DNA from: Hinthialibacter sp964556895
GTDB lineage: Bacteria; Hinthialibacterota; Hinthialibacteria; Hinthialibacterales; Hinthialibacteraceae
Direction of reading: 5' to 3'
DNA length: 64,000 nucleotides
Assembly (NCBI GenBank): GCA_964556895.1
Contig: CAZKYC010000012.1
Coordinates: 1-64,000 of the forward strand
A program made the translations under genes and the position numbers. Positions 1 through 8,657 of this stretch are shown one piece after another; position 1 is the first letter of the stretch; each line of letters begins with the position of its first letter. Below the pieces are notes generated by a model. It made no database searches and was not told the origin of the DNA. It saw only the letters and a list, made by a program, of their open reading frames with translations.

Positions 1-102
1 CCCATGCCTGAGTTGGATTGTCTATTATTGATAGGACGAATATCATTTTTTGACCAAATTCCAGGTCATCTAGCAAGAGAAGTACTCAAATATCGGAAGA
101 GC
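1..102 (-). mobile_element. Left part of the ~254-bp repeat element, cut by the window edge
   Basis: Read on the minus strand, this matches base for base, with few differences, the left arm of the elements at 48471 and 58561. It starts with GCTCTTCCGATATTTGAG at position 102 and continues to the first 8 bases of the palindromic core (GGCATGGG) at positions 8 to 1. The rest lies outside the window. The outer flank (103-112) is an A-rich tract ending in G on the minus strand, as for the other two copies. It lies 66 bp beyond the 3' end of the yciH gene. Confidence 0.85.
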
Positions 103-168
103 CTCTTTTTCATTTGTTTATTGAACTTTTTATCTTTCCAAACTCCCTCGTAATGAGACATCTCGTCT

Positions 169-507
169 TCACCCGCCTGCCTTCTTCACCGTATGCCCTA
201 GCTTGGATAACTCACCGACGATCTTGTCGCGATGGTCGCCTTGAATCTCAATCACACCGTCTTTGACCGCTCCGCCGCTGCCGCACATCTGTTTCAATTG
301 CTTAGCGATCTTCTTCAATTCATCGGGACAATGTTGGATGCCGCTGATGAGCGTCACTCCCTTGCCCTTTCGCCCCTTGGTTTCGCGGCTGACGCGAATC
401 ACGCCGTCATTAGGGTGTTTGGGCTGTAACTGCGCCCTTGGCTTTTTCTTCTGGCGCATCGGGCCGGTTTCGGTAGAATAGACTGTAACGGCTTCGTCGT
501 TCTTCAT
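169..507 (-). CDS. yciH: SUI1/YciH-family translation initiation factor
   Basis: The 112-residue protein has the bacterial eIF1/SUI1 fold, which in archaea and eukaryotes binds the small ribosomal subunit and tightens start-codon choice; the bacterial YciH role is less clear. The basic N-terminus (residues 1-40) is followed by the SUI1 core (about 40-110), with the family signature GRKGKGVTLI, then CGSGGAVKDGVIEIQGDH. Length is normal for YciH. The ATG is preceded by AGGA at a suitable spacing. The gene stands alone and is followed downstream by a repeat element. The family assignment is secure; the exact cellular role is known only by analogy. Confidence 0.93.
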   Translation of the reverse strand: MKNDEAVTVYSTETGPMRQKKKPRAQLQPKHPNDGVIRVSRETKGRKGKGVTLISGIQHCPDELKKIAKQLKQMCGSGGAVKDGVIEIQGDHRDKIVGELSKLGHTVKKAGG

Positions 508-699
508 CGTGGTCCTGTTTTATCCATTTGTCCCATCAATAGTAACATGTTTTTTCTGTCATTGATCAAAAACCACGCTTGATTTGCGTGTACTAAGGAA
601 CAGCAAAGAATACGAGAAACGTCTCACCGATCCGGGTATTTTCAGAAGCAAACTCAAAATCAACTCCGCTGCACAAAACGCAAAGGCGTATTTGAAAAT

Positions 700-1452
700 T
701 CAAGACGAATTTGGTTCATTCGGCTCTTCTGCCTTAGTTTCTTCATCGGGTTCAGCCTTTGTCTTTTCAACAACCAGGTCTGATTGAGGCGCGTCGCCGC
801 GCAACACTTCAGCCAGGTTCACGACATAATCCCGAGAATAAAACAACCCCCGAACCAGGTGATAGGCGAGAAACAGCCCAAACAAAATATAAATCCCCTT
901 TTGAAAACGGGCGATGTCGTCTTCATTTGACACTACACCAATCGTTTGTATCCCTTCGACTACCGCCAAGACAAACAAAACAGGGATTTTAAATACTTCT
1001 TCGCGAATCATCCCAAATTTCAATCCCTGCCAGTGCAAAACGGGAAACAGAACAATCAGCGCCCACGGATAAAACACATCAATATACCCACGGCTCATCA
1101 GCGGGCCGTTGCGCGTATACGACCACGCCTCACGCATCGGCGTCACTGAACTCACTGAAAAGAAAAACGCGAATACGATATACGCGCCCCAAATCACCAC
1201 AAAAAACGGTTCACCAAGATGAATCTGAAATCCATTGACAATCTCGTCCGTACATGCAGAAAAAATATACGCAACAATGATAAGCCTGACTACAAACGTG
1301 AAGCCGTTCGCCGGGATAGAACGAGACGAAACCCTAAGTATCGAGTGAACCAAGAACCGCAACACATACAACGCAACCGTGGCGGCGACTAACCAAAAGC
1401 CAAGATATAACGCGTTGATTGATAATTCATTGAGAAATGCTTGATCAAACAT
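700..1452 (-). CDS. Polytopic membrane protein of unknown function
   Basis: I do not recognise this 250-residue protein. It has about six hydrophobic segments (near residues 13-33, 50-68, 82-103, 128-145, 155-172 and 187-205), then a hydrophilic, Glu/Lys-rich C-terminal tail of about 30 residues that is probably cytoplasmic. No catalytic motif is visible. The ATG is preceded by a good GGGAGAGG ribosome-binding site. It is transcribed away from the tRNA-Arg gene on the other strand and could be a small ion-channel-like or scaffold protein, but nothing in the sequence decides this. Confidence 0.75.
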   Translation of the reverse strand: MFDQAFLNELSINALYLGFWLVAATVALYVLRFLVHSILRVSSRSIPANGFTFVVRLIIVAYIFSACTDEIVNGFQIHLGEPFFVVIWGAYIVFAFFFSVSSVTPMREAWSYTRNGPLMSRGYIDVFYPWALIVLFPVLHWQGLKFGMIREEVFKIPVLFVLAVVEGIQTIGVVSNEDDIARFQKGIYILFGLFLAYHLVRGLFYSRDYVVNLAEVLRGDAPQSDLVVEKTKAEPDEETKAEEPNEPNSS

Positions 1453-1560
1453 TCATCCTCTCCCATTCAAACCGCTAGAATAATAGTAGGAAAACACAAT
1501 GATGAAGATGTCCGCGCCTTCGCTTGAATCGCCCGGCGGCATTCAGTAGGATTATGGTAT

Positions 1561-1634
1561 GCGCCTGTAGCTCAGCAGGATAGAGCGCCGGATTCCTAAT
1601 CCGTAGGTCGCGCGTTCGAATCGCGCCAGGCGCA
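1561..1634 (+). tRNA. tRNA-Arg (anticodon CCU)
   Basis: The 74-nt sequence folds as a cloverleaf. The 7-bp acceptor stem is GCGCCTG/CAGGCGC. The D-arm is GCTC/GAGC, the anticodon loop TTCCTAA carries CCT at positions 34-36, the variable loop has 5 nt, and the T-arm is GCGCG-TTCGAAT-CGCGC. The discriminator base is A and the CCA end is not encoded. The outermost anticodon-stem pair (27-43) is a C-U mismatch. Anticodon CCU reads AGG arginine codons. Confidence 0.96.
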
Positions 1635-1670
1635 CATTGTTTTTTCCATTTCGAATCAAGGGAGAATCAC

Positions 1671-2963
1671 ATGAGTGAAGTCGTCAGAAGAAACTTTTTG
1701 AAAAGCGGGACCGCACTGGCCGCTGGCTCATTGATCGGGACCTCAAAATCGTGGGCCAACGCCAATGACCGCATCAACGTCGCCGTGATTGGTATTAACG
1801 GACGCGGCGGCGGCCATATTAACGCCCATCAGGCGGAAGAAAACGTCGAAGTCACCACCCTGTGTGACATTGACGAAGAAGTGCTCGAACGCCGCGCCGA
1901 CGAGTTTGAACAGAAATATAACAAGAAGGTCAAAACCGTCATCGACATGCGCGACACTTTCGCTGACAAAGACCTCGACGCGGTCAGCATCGCCACCCCC
2001 AACCACTGGCACGCGCTGGCCACCATCTGGGCGTGTCAGGCGGGCAAAGACGTTTACGTCGAAAAGCCCGGCTCTCACAACATCTTTGAAGGGAAAAAAA
2101 TGATCGAAGCGGCCTATAAATACCGCCGCATCGTCCAACACGGCGTCCAACTACGCAGTTCAGAAGCGCTGCAAGAAGCCGTCAAGTTGTTGCGAGATGG
2201 CATTATTGGCGATGTCTATCTCGCCCGTGGGTTGTGCTTCCGTACGCGCGGTTCGATTGGCAAGAAGCCCGCCAAGTTCGCGCCCGAACACATCAATTAC
2301 AACCTCTGGCTTGGGCCGGCGCAGTGGCGCCCCTACAGCGAAAACCTGGTCCATTACAACTGGCACTGGCATTGGGATTTCGGCAACGGCGACGTCGGCA
2401 ACCAGGGCGTCCACGAAACCGATATGTGCCTGTGGGGCCTGGGCGTCACCACTCATCCCGACCAGGTCACGGCAATGGGCGGCAAGTTTCTCTGGGACGA
2501 TGACAAAGAAACACCGGAGCTGCTTTCGACGCTCTATAAATACACCGGCGCCAACAAGATGATTCAGTTTGAAACCCGTCCCTGGCGCACCAACACCGAA
2601 GACGGCGCCACCGTCGGCAACATCTTCTACGGCAAAGAAGGTTACATGGTCATCAAAGGCTATAGCCGTTTTGAAACCTACTTAGGCGACAAGCGCGAAC
2701 CCGGCCCCAAAGGCGATGCGGGCGGCAACCACTTCGCCAACTTCCATAAGGCCGTGCGCAGCCGCAAGATGTCTGACCAAAATGGCCCGGTCGAGACCAT
2801 TCACCTGTCGTCGACCATCGCCCACTTAGGCAACATCGCCTATCAGATCCAAGATAAATTAAACTTCGACCCAATGCGCGAGCGTTTCATCAACAATGAT
2901 TACGCCAATGAATTTTTGACGCGTAAGTATCGCGGCGAGTTTGTGGTGCCTGACATCGTATAA
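1671..2963 (+). CDS. TAT-exported Gfo/Idh/MocA family oxidoreductase
   Basis: The 430-residue protein begins with a twin-arginine signal (RRNFLKSG, then a hydrophobic stretch ending near SWANA), so it is probably exported folded with its NAD(P) cofactor. The Rossmann domain (about residues 35-155) has a GINGRGGGH nucleotide-binding loop and the family signature PNHWHALATIWACQAGKDVYVEKP, split here at positions 1999-2070, whose EKP lysine is the usual catalytic residue. The C-terminal half is the substrate-binding alpha/beta domain. The ATG follows a GGGAG ribosome-binding site. Such proteins oxidise sugars or cyclitols; the substrate cannot be read from sequence. A hairpin terminator follows, so it is monocistronic. 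Confidence 0.92.
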   Translation: MSEVVRRNFLKSGTALAAGSLIGTSKSWANANDRINVAVIGINGRGGGHINAHQAEENVEVTTLCDIDEEVLERRADEFEQKYNKKVKTVIDMRDTFADKDLDAVSIATPNHWHALATIWACQAGKDVYVEKPGSHNIFEGKKMIEAAYKYRRIVQHGVQLRSSEALQEAVKLLRDGIIGDVYLARGLCFRTRGSIGKKPAKFAPEHINYNLWLGPAQWRPYSENLVHYNWHWHWDFGNGDVGNQGVHETDMCLWGLGVTTHPDQVTAMGGKFLWDDDKETPELLSTLYKYTGANKMIQFETRPWRTNTEDGATVGNIFYGKEGYMVIKGYSRFETYLGDKREPGPKGDAGGNHFANFHKAVRSRKMSDQNGPVETIHLSSTIAHLGNIAYQIQDKLNFDPMRERFINNDYANEFLTRKYRGEFVVPDIV

Positions 2964-2988
2964 ATCAGTCAATACTTCATCGAAAAAA

Positions 2989-3015
2989 ACGGCCTGCAGA
3001 AATGCAGGCCGTTTT
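2989..3015 (+). terminator. Rho-independent terminator of the Gfo/Idh/MocA gene
   Basis: A perfect 10-bp stem, ACGGCCTGCA/TGCAGGCCGT, with a GAAA loop is followed by TTT, 25 bp after the stop codon. An A-run precedes it, so it could also act on the opposite strand. Confidence 0.9.
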
Positions 3016-3103
3016 GGTGTTGAGATATTACGATTCAATCAAAACGATCTCAACCACTTTTCGTGAAGATGACTTCGTGAATCTAAACCACCAAGCTTAT
3101 CAA

Positions 3104-3183
3104 GGCATTGGCGCATCTCTGTGAGCGCCTGTGGAAAAGGGCCTGAAAGCCCGCACCGAAGCGAAGAGAGATGCGCCAATGCC
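3104..3183 (+). repeat. Palindromic core repeat, copy with perfect 17-bp arms
   Basis: This copy is 80 bp long. The arms GGCATTGGCGCATCTCT and AGAGATGCGCCAATGCC are perfect inverted repeats. The middle contains GAGCGCCTG and an inner hairpin GGGCCTGAAAGCCC followed by GCACCGAAGCG, as in the other copies of the family (12803, 44549, 45233, 48565, 58654). It lies between two convergent genes and lacks the longer flanks seen at 48471 and 58561. Confidence 0.9.
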
Positions 3184-3218
3184 GACATCAAGGTTCACTC
3201 AAACTCTTGAGACACTAT

Positions 3219-6200
3219 CTAATACAGCGCCCATTCTTCAACCGACGGGTCGGGCGGGTTTAAGAACGCCTGCGGCCCTAACGCCGCCGCCGTCAGGCGC
3301 ACTTCGTCAATGCTTCCCTTGAGTACGTCGACCGTACCAACGCCTGCCTGCCTGCGCGCCCCGATTAAAATGGGCGAATCGCTTTGATTGCGGAAGCGGT
3401 TGTATTGGCTTTCGCCGTCATCATGAATGATCATCGACGGCAAGAGGCGGCCATCGCGATACAAACCAACCCGGTCAAAGAAACTTGACGAATCGAGGTT
3501 CACCACCGCGGCGTAATGATGAAACTGGCTGTCATCAACAATCGCGTTTGGCGCAGAGATATGCAACCGCCCGAAGTAGCCGCTGTTGCGGTCGTCATCG
3601 TTGAGAATGAAATCAAGCGAGCCGTCCATGTTCATGCCCGCGCCAAAGCGCCAGACGCCGTCGTTCGACGCATTCGCGTCGTCATAGCGGTCAACCAACA
3701 CCATGCGGCCTGTCGCGTCATCAAACCTGGCGTAACACTCAACGGTGAAAAACTGGCCAACGTCTAACAGCGCTTCAGTCGAACCAAACATGAAGCCTGC
3801 GCCCGTTTCGCCGTTCAACGAAAGCGCTTGTTGGTTTTGCTCATTCGTCAGAGGGACCGGGCTGCGCGCGCCCGGCGCCGTGGTCTCTGCGCCGCCCAAA
3901 CGAGTCCCATCTGTGAAATTGCCGGTTTCATCCGTCACGTCGCCTTCAAAACGGAAGTAGGCGATTGTCTGCCCCAAGGCGGGCGGCCCGGATGGGTTGG
4001 TCTCAACAAGCACGCCAGGCGAGACCTGGCGGTCAACTGAAACCACACGAATCATGAAGCGGTACTGCTGGCCATTTTGCAAGTCAGTGATGCGAACGCG
4101 GTTATCGGTTGCGTCAGTGGATTCAACAATCGCGCCTTGAAGGTCAAAAATGTCAACCCGCAATAAATCACGCGCGAGTAACGGCGCCCATTCCAGGCGA
4201 ACGGAACTATCAAAATTGGTCACCATGACATTTTGTACGTCTGGCGGCGGCAACTGGTCTCGCAGAGAGAACGACGTCGCCTCAGACCAGTCAGACCATG
4301 GCTGAACGCTCGAACCATCAGAGCGAAGTTTCCAACGCATACGCCATTGATACTGAGACCCTGACGCCAACACGCCAGTTGGCGCAGTGTAGGAGACGCC
4401 GCTGTTGTCAGGCGCAATTCTTGAAGTCCACACCGGGTTGGCGAAAGAGCCAGGCGCAAAATCAATCTGCCATTCGGTTTCAACAACTGATTGTCCTGCA
4501 GGCTGGTTATTCACACGCAATGTCACTTCTCGATTGCTGAGCGACGCCCCTTCGGCAGGAGACGTATTGACTGGTTGGGTTGAACGTTCAACGGGGAATA
4601 CGTCTGTATCATTCATGATGAACTGCCGGCGGGACGCGATATACGTCTTCAATTCTGAAGCAAACGAATTCAAATTGAGCGACGCTCCCCAGCGGTCTTT
4701 ATTGGCTTGCAGTTCCCCGCGGATATACGCCCAATAGGCGTCAATCATTGGGCCAAGATTTTCATTGGTGAATGTTGTTTCGACCAGAGTCCGCAAGCGC
4801 TCAAAATAGCGGGCGCGATATTCGGGCACGCTCAAGAATTGTTCACGCAACACATTCGAGCCAAAGAAACGGCCTGTCCCGGCGCCGTCGAGCACGCTGA
4901 AATCTGACGCAAGCGGAAAACTCAAACTGGTGAGAGTGAGTCCCCAGGTGTTCTCCGCTTCGGTAGGAATAATAAACCAACGGCCGTCCGCGCCGCGCGT
5001 CGGCAAGTAATGTTTCTCGACGCTGTCAAAGTGGGTGGTCAACGCCACGCCGCAGAGATAATTGATGTAATGGTCAATATCCAAATGCTGTAAGAAAAAC
5101 GCTGGCAGGTCGCCGGCGTCATTCAGCGCTTCGATAAAATCGACCAACGTTTGAATGTCGCTATCCCGGCGCAACCTACTTTCATATTTCAACACATAAG
5201 TGTCAAAGTCTGGCTCGCGCGCCATGTTCGCCCGGCGCGAACCAACCCCAGCGCGGTAGACGTCGGTTTCATCTGCCAGGTTGTGTTCACTTAGAAAATC
5301 TTCATTGACTTGTTCTGTTTGAAGGTACAGCCCAATATACTCGCCATTCAACATCAGTCTGACATGGCGCGTGTCAGGGGCCTTAACGCCTAAATCGTTG
5401 AACACTTCATACGCCAAATGTTCTAACACGCCTGACTCGCCGTCTAGCAACGGGGTGGTGTGGTTATTGGCGTTAAGATTGATCGTGCGTTGCCCTTGAA
5501 AGCGCTCGCCCCGGGCGAAGACCAGTTTCCAATTTTTCTTAGGATTATTTCTCAATCCGTCGCCCCTGAACCGAACCCCGCCGCCATAGAACAAGTCAAA
5601 CGGCCTGCCATCAATCACGGCGACGCATGGCTGCTCCTGATTGGTGTCAGGGTTACGCGTCAAAAACGCCAGCGCCGATTGTTCCATAAAGATTTGAATG
5701 GTCGGGAAGGGTTCGGTCTTCAGCGCGTCACTGACAAAGAGGATGTAGTTTCGCGTCAGGTCATCCTGAAGCGGCCTGACCGCTTCACCGCCCGCTGAAT
5801 CTTTGGCGACAATGCGGTAGCGCCAAATGTCATAGGGTTGGTTGGTCTCAATATCAGTAAACGTTGTTGAATACCGCCCGTCGCCTGCAAACCGGTCGCC
5901 ATTCGACCCATCGTCATAGAGCGGCGTCGATTTCCATGGATCAATAAACAATCCGACGCCCTGGGGCGACGACATGCGCTGGTATTCAAGAGCGACCTCA
6001 GCGACGCCGTCGTCGTCTCTGACTCGCGCTTCAATGACGATCTCGTCTGAAATGTCTTCGCCTTGGCTAATCTCGCGGCCAATGCCTAATTCCGGAATCA
6101 AGGTGAAATCTGAACTATTCAAATTCACATTGTGGCCTTGAATGGCGAGAACGTTGGTCCCAACCCGAAGTTGAGGTATGTAACTTGACACATCGACCTG

Positions 6201-8501
6201 GTCAATCGCGCCCGCTCCATTATCGACGCTGGCGCCGTGGTTGCCGTCAGCAAATGTATTAAAACTGGGCGGGTTTCCACTCACATTCGACCGCGAAATT
6301 TCGCGTCCATTCAGATAGGCGACGTACGAGTCGTCATAATCCATTGTGAACGCCAGGTTATCGATATCATCTACACTTTGGAGAGTAAACTCACGGCGGA
6401 TGTATACGCTTCGATAGTTTTCACGCATATCATCCAACACAGTCGCGTCATCGCCGTCGCCATAGCCGATTCCTGAGCGGCCGCGAATCCATTCCGAATC
6501 ATCGAAACCAACTTCGTTCCAATTGGCGGGCGGTTCTTCGGTCCCTTTAAAAATTCGCCAGAAACTGCCGACCGCGACCACGGTGTCAAACTCAAACCGC
6601 GAATCAACTACTGACGCGACTGGACGCTCCGGGGTATGGTTAACGTTGGTGATGCGTGGAGGCGTGTTCGTCTTAATCTGGTGATTGGGCCGCCCCGGGC
6701 TGTTGGGGCGCCCGTTCGCCCAATATTGTGCGTAGCGGTTATCGCCGAATGGCGCGATCAATTCAAGCGACCGCCCCTCGCCGTCAGGCAAGGTCGGCCA
6801 CGGGAACGAGTCGCGATAGTCAACGTAATCTATGACAACGCCGTCGTCGCTGGTAAGTGCAATCGCTTCCCCGCCGTTATCGAGAGTTAACGCGAAACGG
6901 CCGCGGCGGTTGGTAATAGATGAATACGCATCCTGGTTTTTATCAATTAGCAGATACCCATTAGCCAGGATGACGGTGTTATCAGCAATTGTGAATTCAA
7001 CGCCGCGCGTAAAACTCCACCCCCGCACATCGACGGGCCGGGGACCGCGGTTATACAGTTCGATGTATTCAAGATTGACGTTGTTGTCATATTCTTCGTC
7101 AGGCGGGTGGTAATAAATTTCATTGATTACAACATTAAAGTCAAAGTAGTCAGCGTCACTCTGGGCGCGGGCGTTCGCGCGGCCTGGCGTTCCACCGTTC
7201 GCCGACACCGCCCAGTTATTGGGCTCGTTGTTGGGGCGGGAGGCGAGGATCAATTCGAGGCTGCCGCCTTCGCCGTCGGCGCCAAGCGGCCATTCAGCGC
7301 TATCATTATATTCGACCTGGGCGATTCGCCTATCGTTTGGGTCATACAACCGGACTTCATCACCGTTGTCGCCTAAAGAAAACGACAAGCCTTCCAACAC
7401 CGGGTTTGGCCATCCGCTTTCGCGCCGTTTGGCAATGATGAGGTACCCGTTAGCGGCGATGCTGGTCCCAACCGGGAATGTATACACATTATCGCGGTTA
7501 CTGTCGCGCAGTTTCCAAAACGACAGGTCTACTTCGGTGGCGCCCGGGTTATACAACTCCACAAATTCGCGGTCATCCTCAAACGCGATGGGGTTGTTAT
7601 ACATGATTTCGTTAATCACGATTGACCCTGACTCTGGCAGGTCAGCCATGACGCCATAGACAAAACGGTTTTCGACTGTGCCCGCGGGCAAGGTCAAGCC
7701 AAAGCCCTGTTGACTAATGACGGTAACCCAAAATTCGACAAAGGCGCCATCGGCCTGGGCGGGAATCTCACCGGCATACACGCTGCCATTGGCCTGCAAG
7801 GCGACATTCTGTTGGCTGCCGTTATTCACAATGTATGAAAGCGTCGCCTGTTGAAGCATGTCGCCTTCTTCAAAGGTAACGGTCACTGTTGTTGTATCGC
7901 TTGGGCCTGGAACTTGCGGCGCGCGTTCGATAGAAACAAAACGCGGCGGGACGTCAGACAGCAATTGGCTGTTCGCCTGCCCCGGGGTAGCGCGGATGCT
8001 GGGCGCCCAATAGGCGGCGTTTGAGTTATCGACCAAGGGGTGAAGCAAGTCTAACGATGAACCATTGCCGTCGGCCTGAGCCGGCCAGGGCGGCCCATCA
8101 TTAAACTCGACCCGGTCAATCAGCGCGCCTAGAGAATCGCGCAAGGTCAGCGTCTCGCCATTGTTTGACAAGTTTGAAGGGGCGTAGTTGCCCAGAGTGA
8201 CGACATCGGCGGCGAGGCGGTAAAAGTCTCTGACGAACAATTCATTCCGGCAGATGACTAGGTATCCATTTCCAGAAATCTGCGTCCCGGTTGGAAGCGT
8301 GAAATTCACGCCATCGCTGAAATACCAGCCTGATACATCAGCAGTAGAATCAGCTCGGTTATAGAGTTCAATATACTCAGCGTCGCCGCCGTTGCTTCGC
8401 GGGTTATACATAATCTCATTGATGATGACGTCGCTGAAAACATTGGCTGACGGCGCAAGAATCCATACCGATAAGAATAACAATTTCAGAGAAGATTTCA
8501 C
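3219..8501 (-). CDS. Giant secreted lamin-tail/CotH-like/LamG protein
   Basis: The 1760-residue protein has a signal peptide (residues 1-23). Three lamin-tail domains follow (about 24-170, 290-440 and 455-600), each opening with a [VI]INEI[MY]Y motif and an E[YF][VI]ELYN block. A galactose-binding-like region (about 640-830) comes next, then a CotH-kinase-like region (about 930-1270) with GVRFRGDGLRNNPKKNWKL. Fibronectin-type stretches (about 1310-1500) precede a LamG/jellyroll domain (about 1510-1740). The CotH position usually holding WDxD reads PTEAENTWG, so kinase activity is doubtful. The C-terminus ends EEWALY, close to the SDWSVY end of the protein at 21514. It probably acts on the cell surface or outside the cell. 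Confidence 0.9.
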   Translation of the reverse strand: MKSSLKLLFLSVWILAPSANVFSDVIINEIMYNPRSNGGDAEYIELYNRADSTADVSGWYFSDGVNFTLPTGTQISGNGYLVICRNELFVRDFYRLAADVVTLGNYAPSNLSNNGETLTLRDSLGALIDRVEFNDGPPWPAQADGNGSSLDLLHPLVDNSNAAYWAPSIRATPGQANSQLLSDVPPRFVSIERAPQVPGPSDTTTVTVTFEEGDMLQQATLSYIVNNGSQQNVALQANGSVYAGEIPAQADGAFVEFWVTVISQQGFGLTLPAGTVENRFVYGVMADLPESGSIVINEIMYNNPIAFEDDREFVELYNPGATEVDLSFWKLRDSNRDNVYTFPVGTSIAANGYLIIAKRRESGWPNPVLEGLSFSLGDNGDEVRLYDPNDRRIAQVEYNDSAEWPLGADGEGGSLELILASRPNNEPNNWAVSANGGTPGRANARAQSDADYFDFNVVINEIYYHPPDEEYDNNVNLEYIELYNRGPRPVDVRGWSFTRGVEFTIADNTVILANGYLLIDKNQDAYSSITNRRGRFALTLDNGGEAIALTSDDGVVIDYVDYRDSFPWPTLPDGEGRSLELIAPFGDNRYAQYWANGRPNSPGRPNHQIKTNTPPRITNVNHTPERPVASVVDSRFEFDTVVAVGSFWRIFKGTEEPPANWNEVGFDDSEWIRGRSGIGYGDGDDATVLDDMRENYRSVYIRREFTLQSVDDIDNLAFTMDYDDSYVAYLNGREISRSNVSGNPPSFNTFADGNHGASVDNGAGAIDQVDVSSYIPQLRVGTNVLAIQGHNVNLNSSDFTLIPELGIGREISQGEDISDEIVIEARVRDDDGVAEVALEYQRMSSPQGVGLFIDPWKSTPLYDDGSNGDRFAGDGRYSTTFTDIETNQPYDIWRYRIVAKDSAGGEAVRPLQDDLTRNYILFVSDALKTEPFPTIQIFMEQSALAFLTRNPDTNQEQPCVAVIDGRPFDLFYGGGVRFRGDGLRNNPKKNWKLVFARGERFQGQRTINLNANNHTTPLLDGESGVLEHLAYEVFNDLGVKAPDTRHVRLMLNGEYIGLYLQTEQVNEDFLSEHNLADETDVYRAGVGSRRANMAREPDFDTYVLKYESRLRRDSDIQTLVDFIEALNDAGDLPAFFLQHLDIDHYINYLCGVALTTHFDSVEKHYLPTRGADGRWFIIPTEAENTWGLTLTSLSFPLASDFSVLDGAGTGRFFGSNVLREQFLSVPEYRARYFERLRTLVETTFTNENLGPMIDAYWAYIRGELQANKDRWGASLNLNSFASELKTYIASRRQFIMNDTDVFPVERSTQPVNTSPAEGASLSNREVTLRVNNQPAGQSVVETEWQIDFAPGSFANPVWTSRIAPDNSGVSYTAPTGVLASGSQYQWRMRWKLRSDGSSVQPWSDWSEATSFSLRDQLPPPDVQNVMVTNFDSSVRLEWAPLLARDLLRVDIFDLQGAIVESTDATDNRVRITDLQNGQQYRFMIRVVSVDRQVSPGVLVETNPSGPPALGQTIAYFRFEGDVTDETGNFTDGTRLGGAETTAPGARSPVPLTNEQNQQALSLNGETGAGFMFGSTEALLDVGQFFTVECYARFDDATGRMVLVDRYDDANASNDGVWRFGAGMNMDGSLDFILNDDDRNSGYFGRLHISAPNAIVDDSQFHHYAAVVNLDSSSFFDRVGLYRDGRLLPSMIIHDDGESQYNRFRNQSDSPILIGARRQAGVGTVDVLKGSIDEVRLTAAALGPQAFLNPPDPSVEEWALY

Positions 8502-8599
8502 TTGTCACTTTCCCCTTTAAATCAGTCAATCATGTTGTGGTCTAACGATTACCTAACATAACTAATATAAACGATTTATCGAAGGATGTCAGCGCAAAT

Positions 8600-8635
8600 A
8601 ACAAAAACCGCCCATTTCAATAGAAATGGGCGGTT
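8600..8635 (-). terminator. Terminator of the chemoreceptor gene
   Basis: A perfect 13-bp stem, AACCGCCCATTTC/GAAATGGGCGGTT (8606-8618 and 8623-8635), is followed on the minus strand by TTTTTG. It lies 22 bp past the chemoreceptor stop codon. Confidence 0.9.
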
Positions 8636-8657
8636 AAAGCGCTTCGCGTCACTTCAC

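Noticed and set aside
3099..3193. Target-site duplication ATCAAGG around the core repeat at 3104
   Set aside because: The 7-bp match overlaps the repeat end on one side and lies 3 bp away on the other, and other stand-alone copies show no direct repeats; chance is likely.
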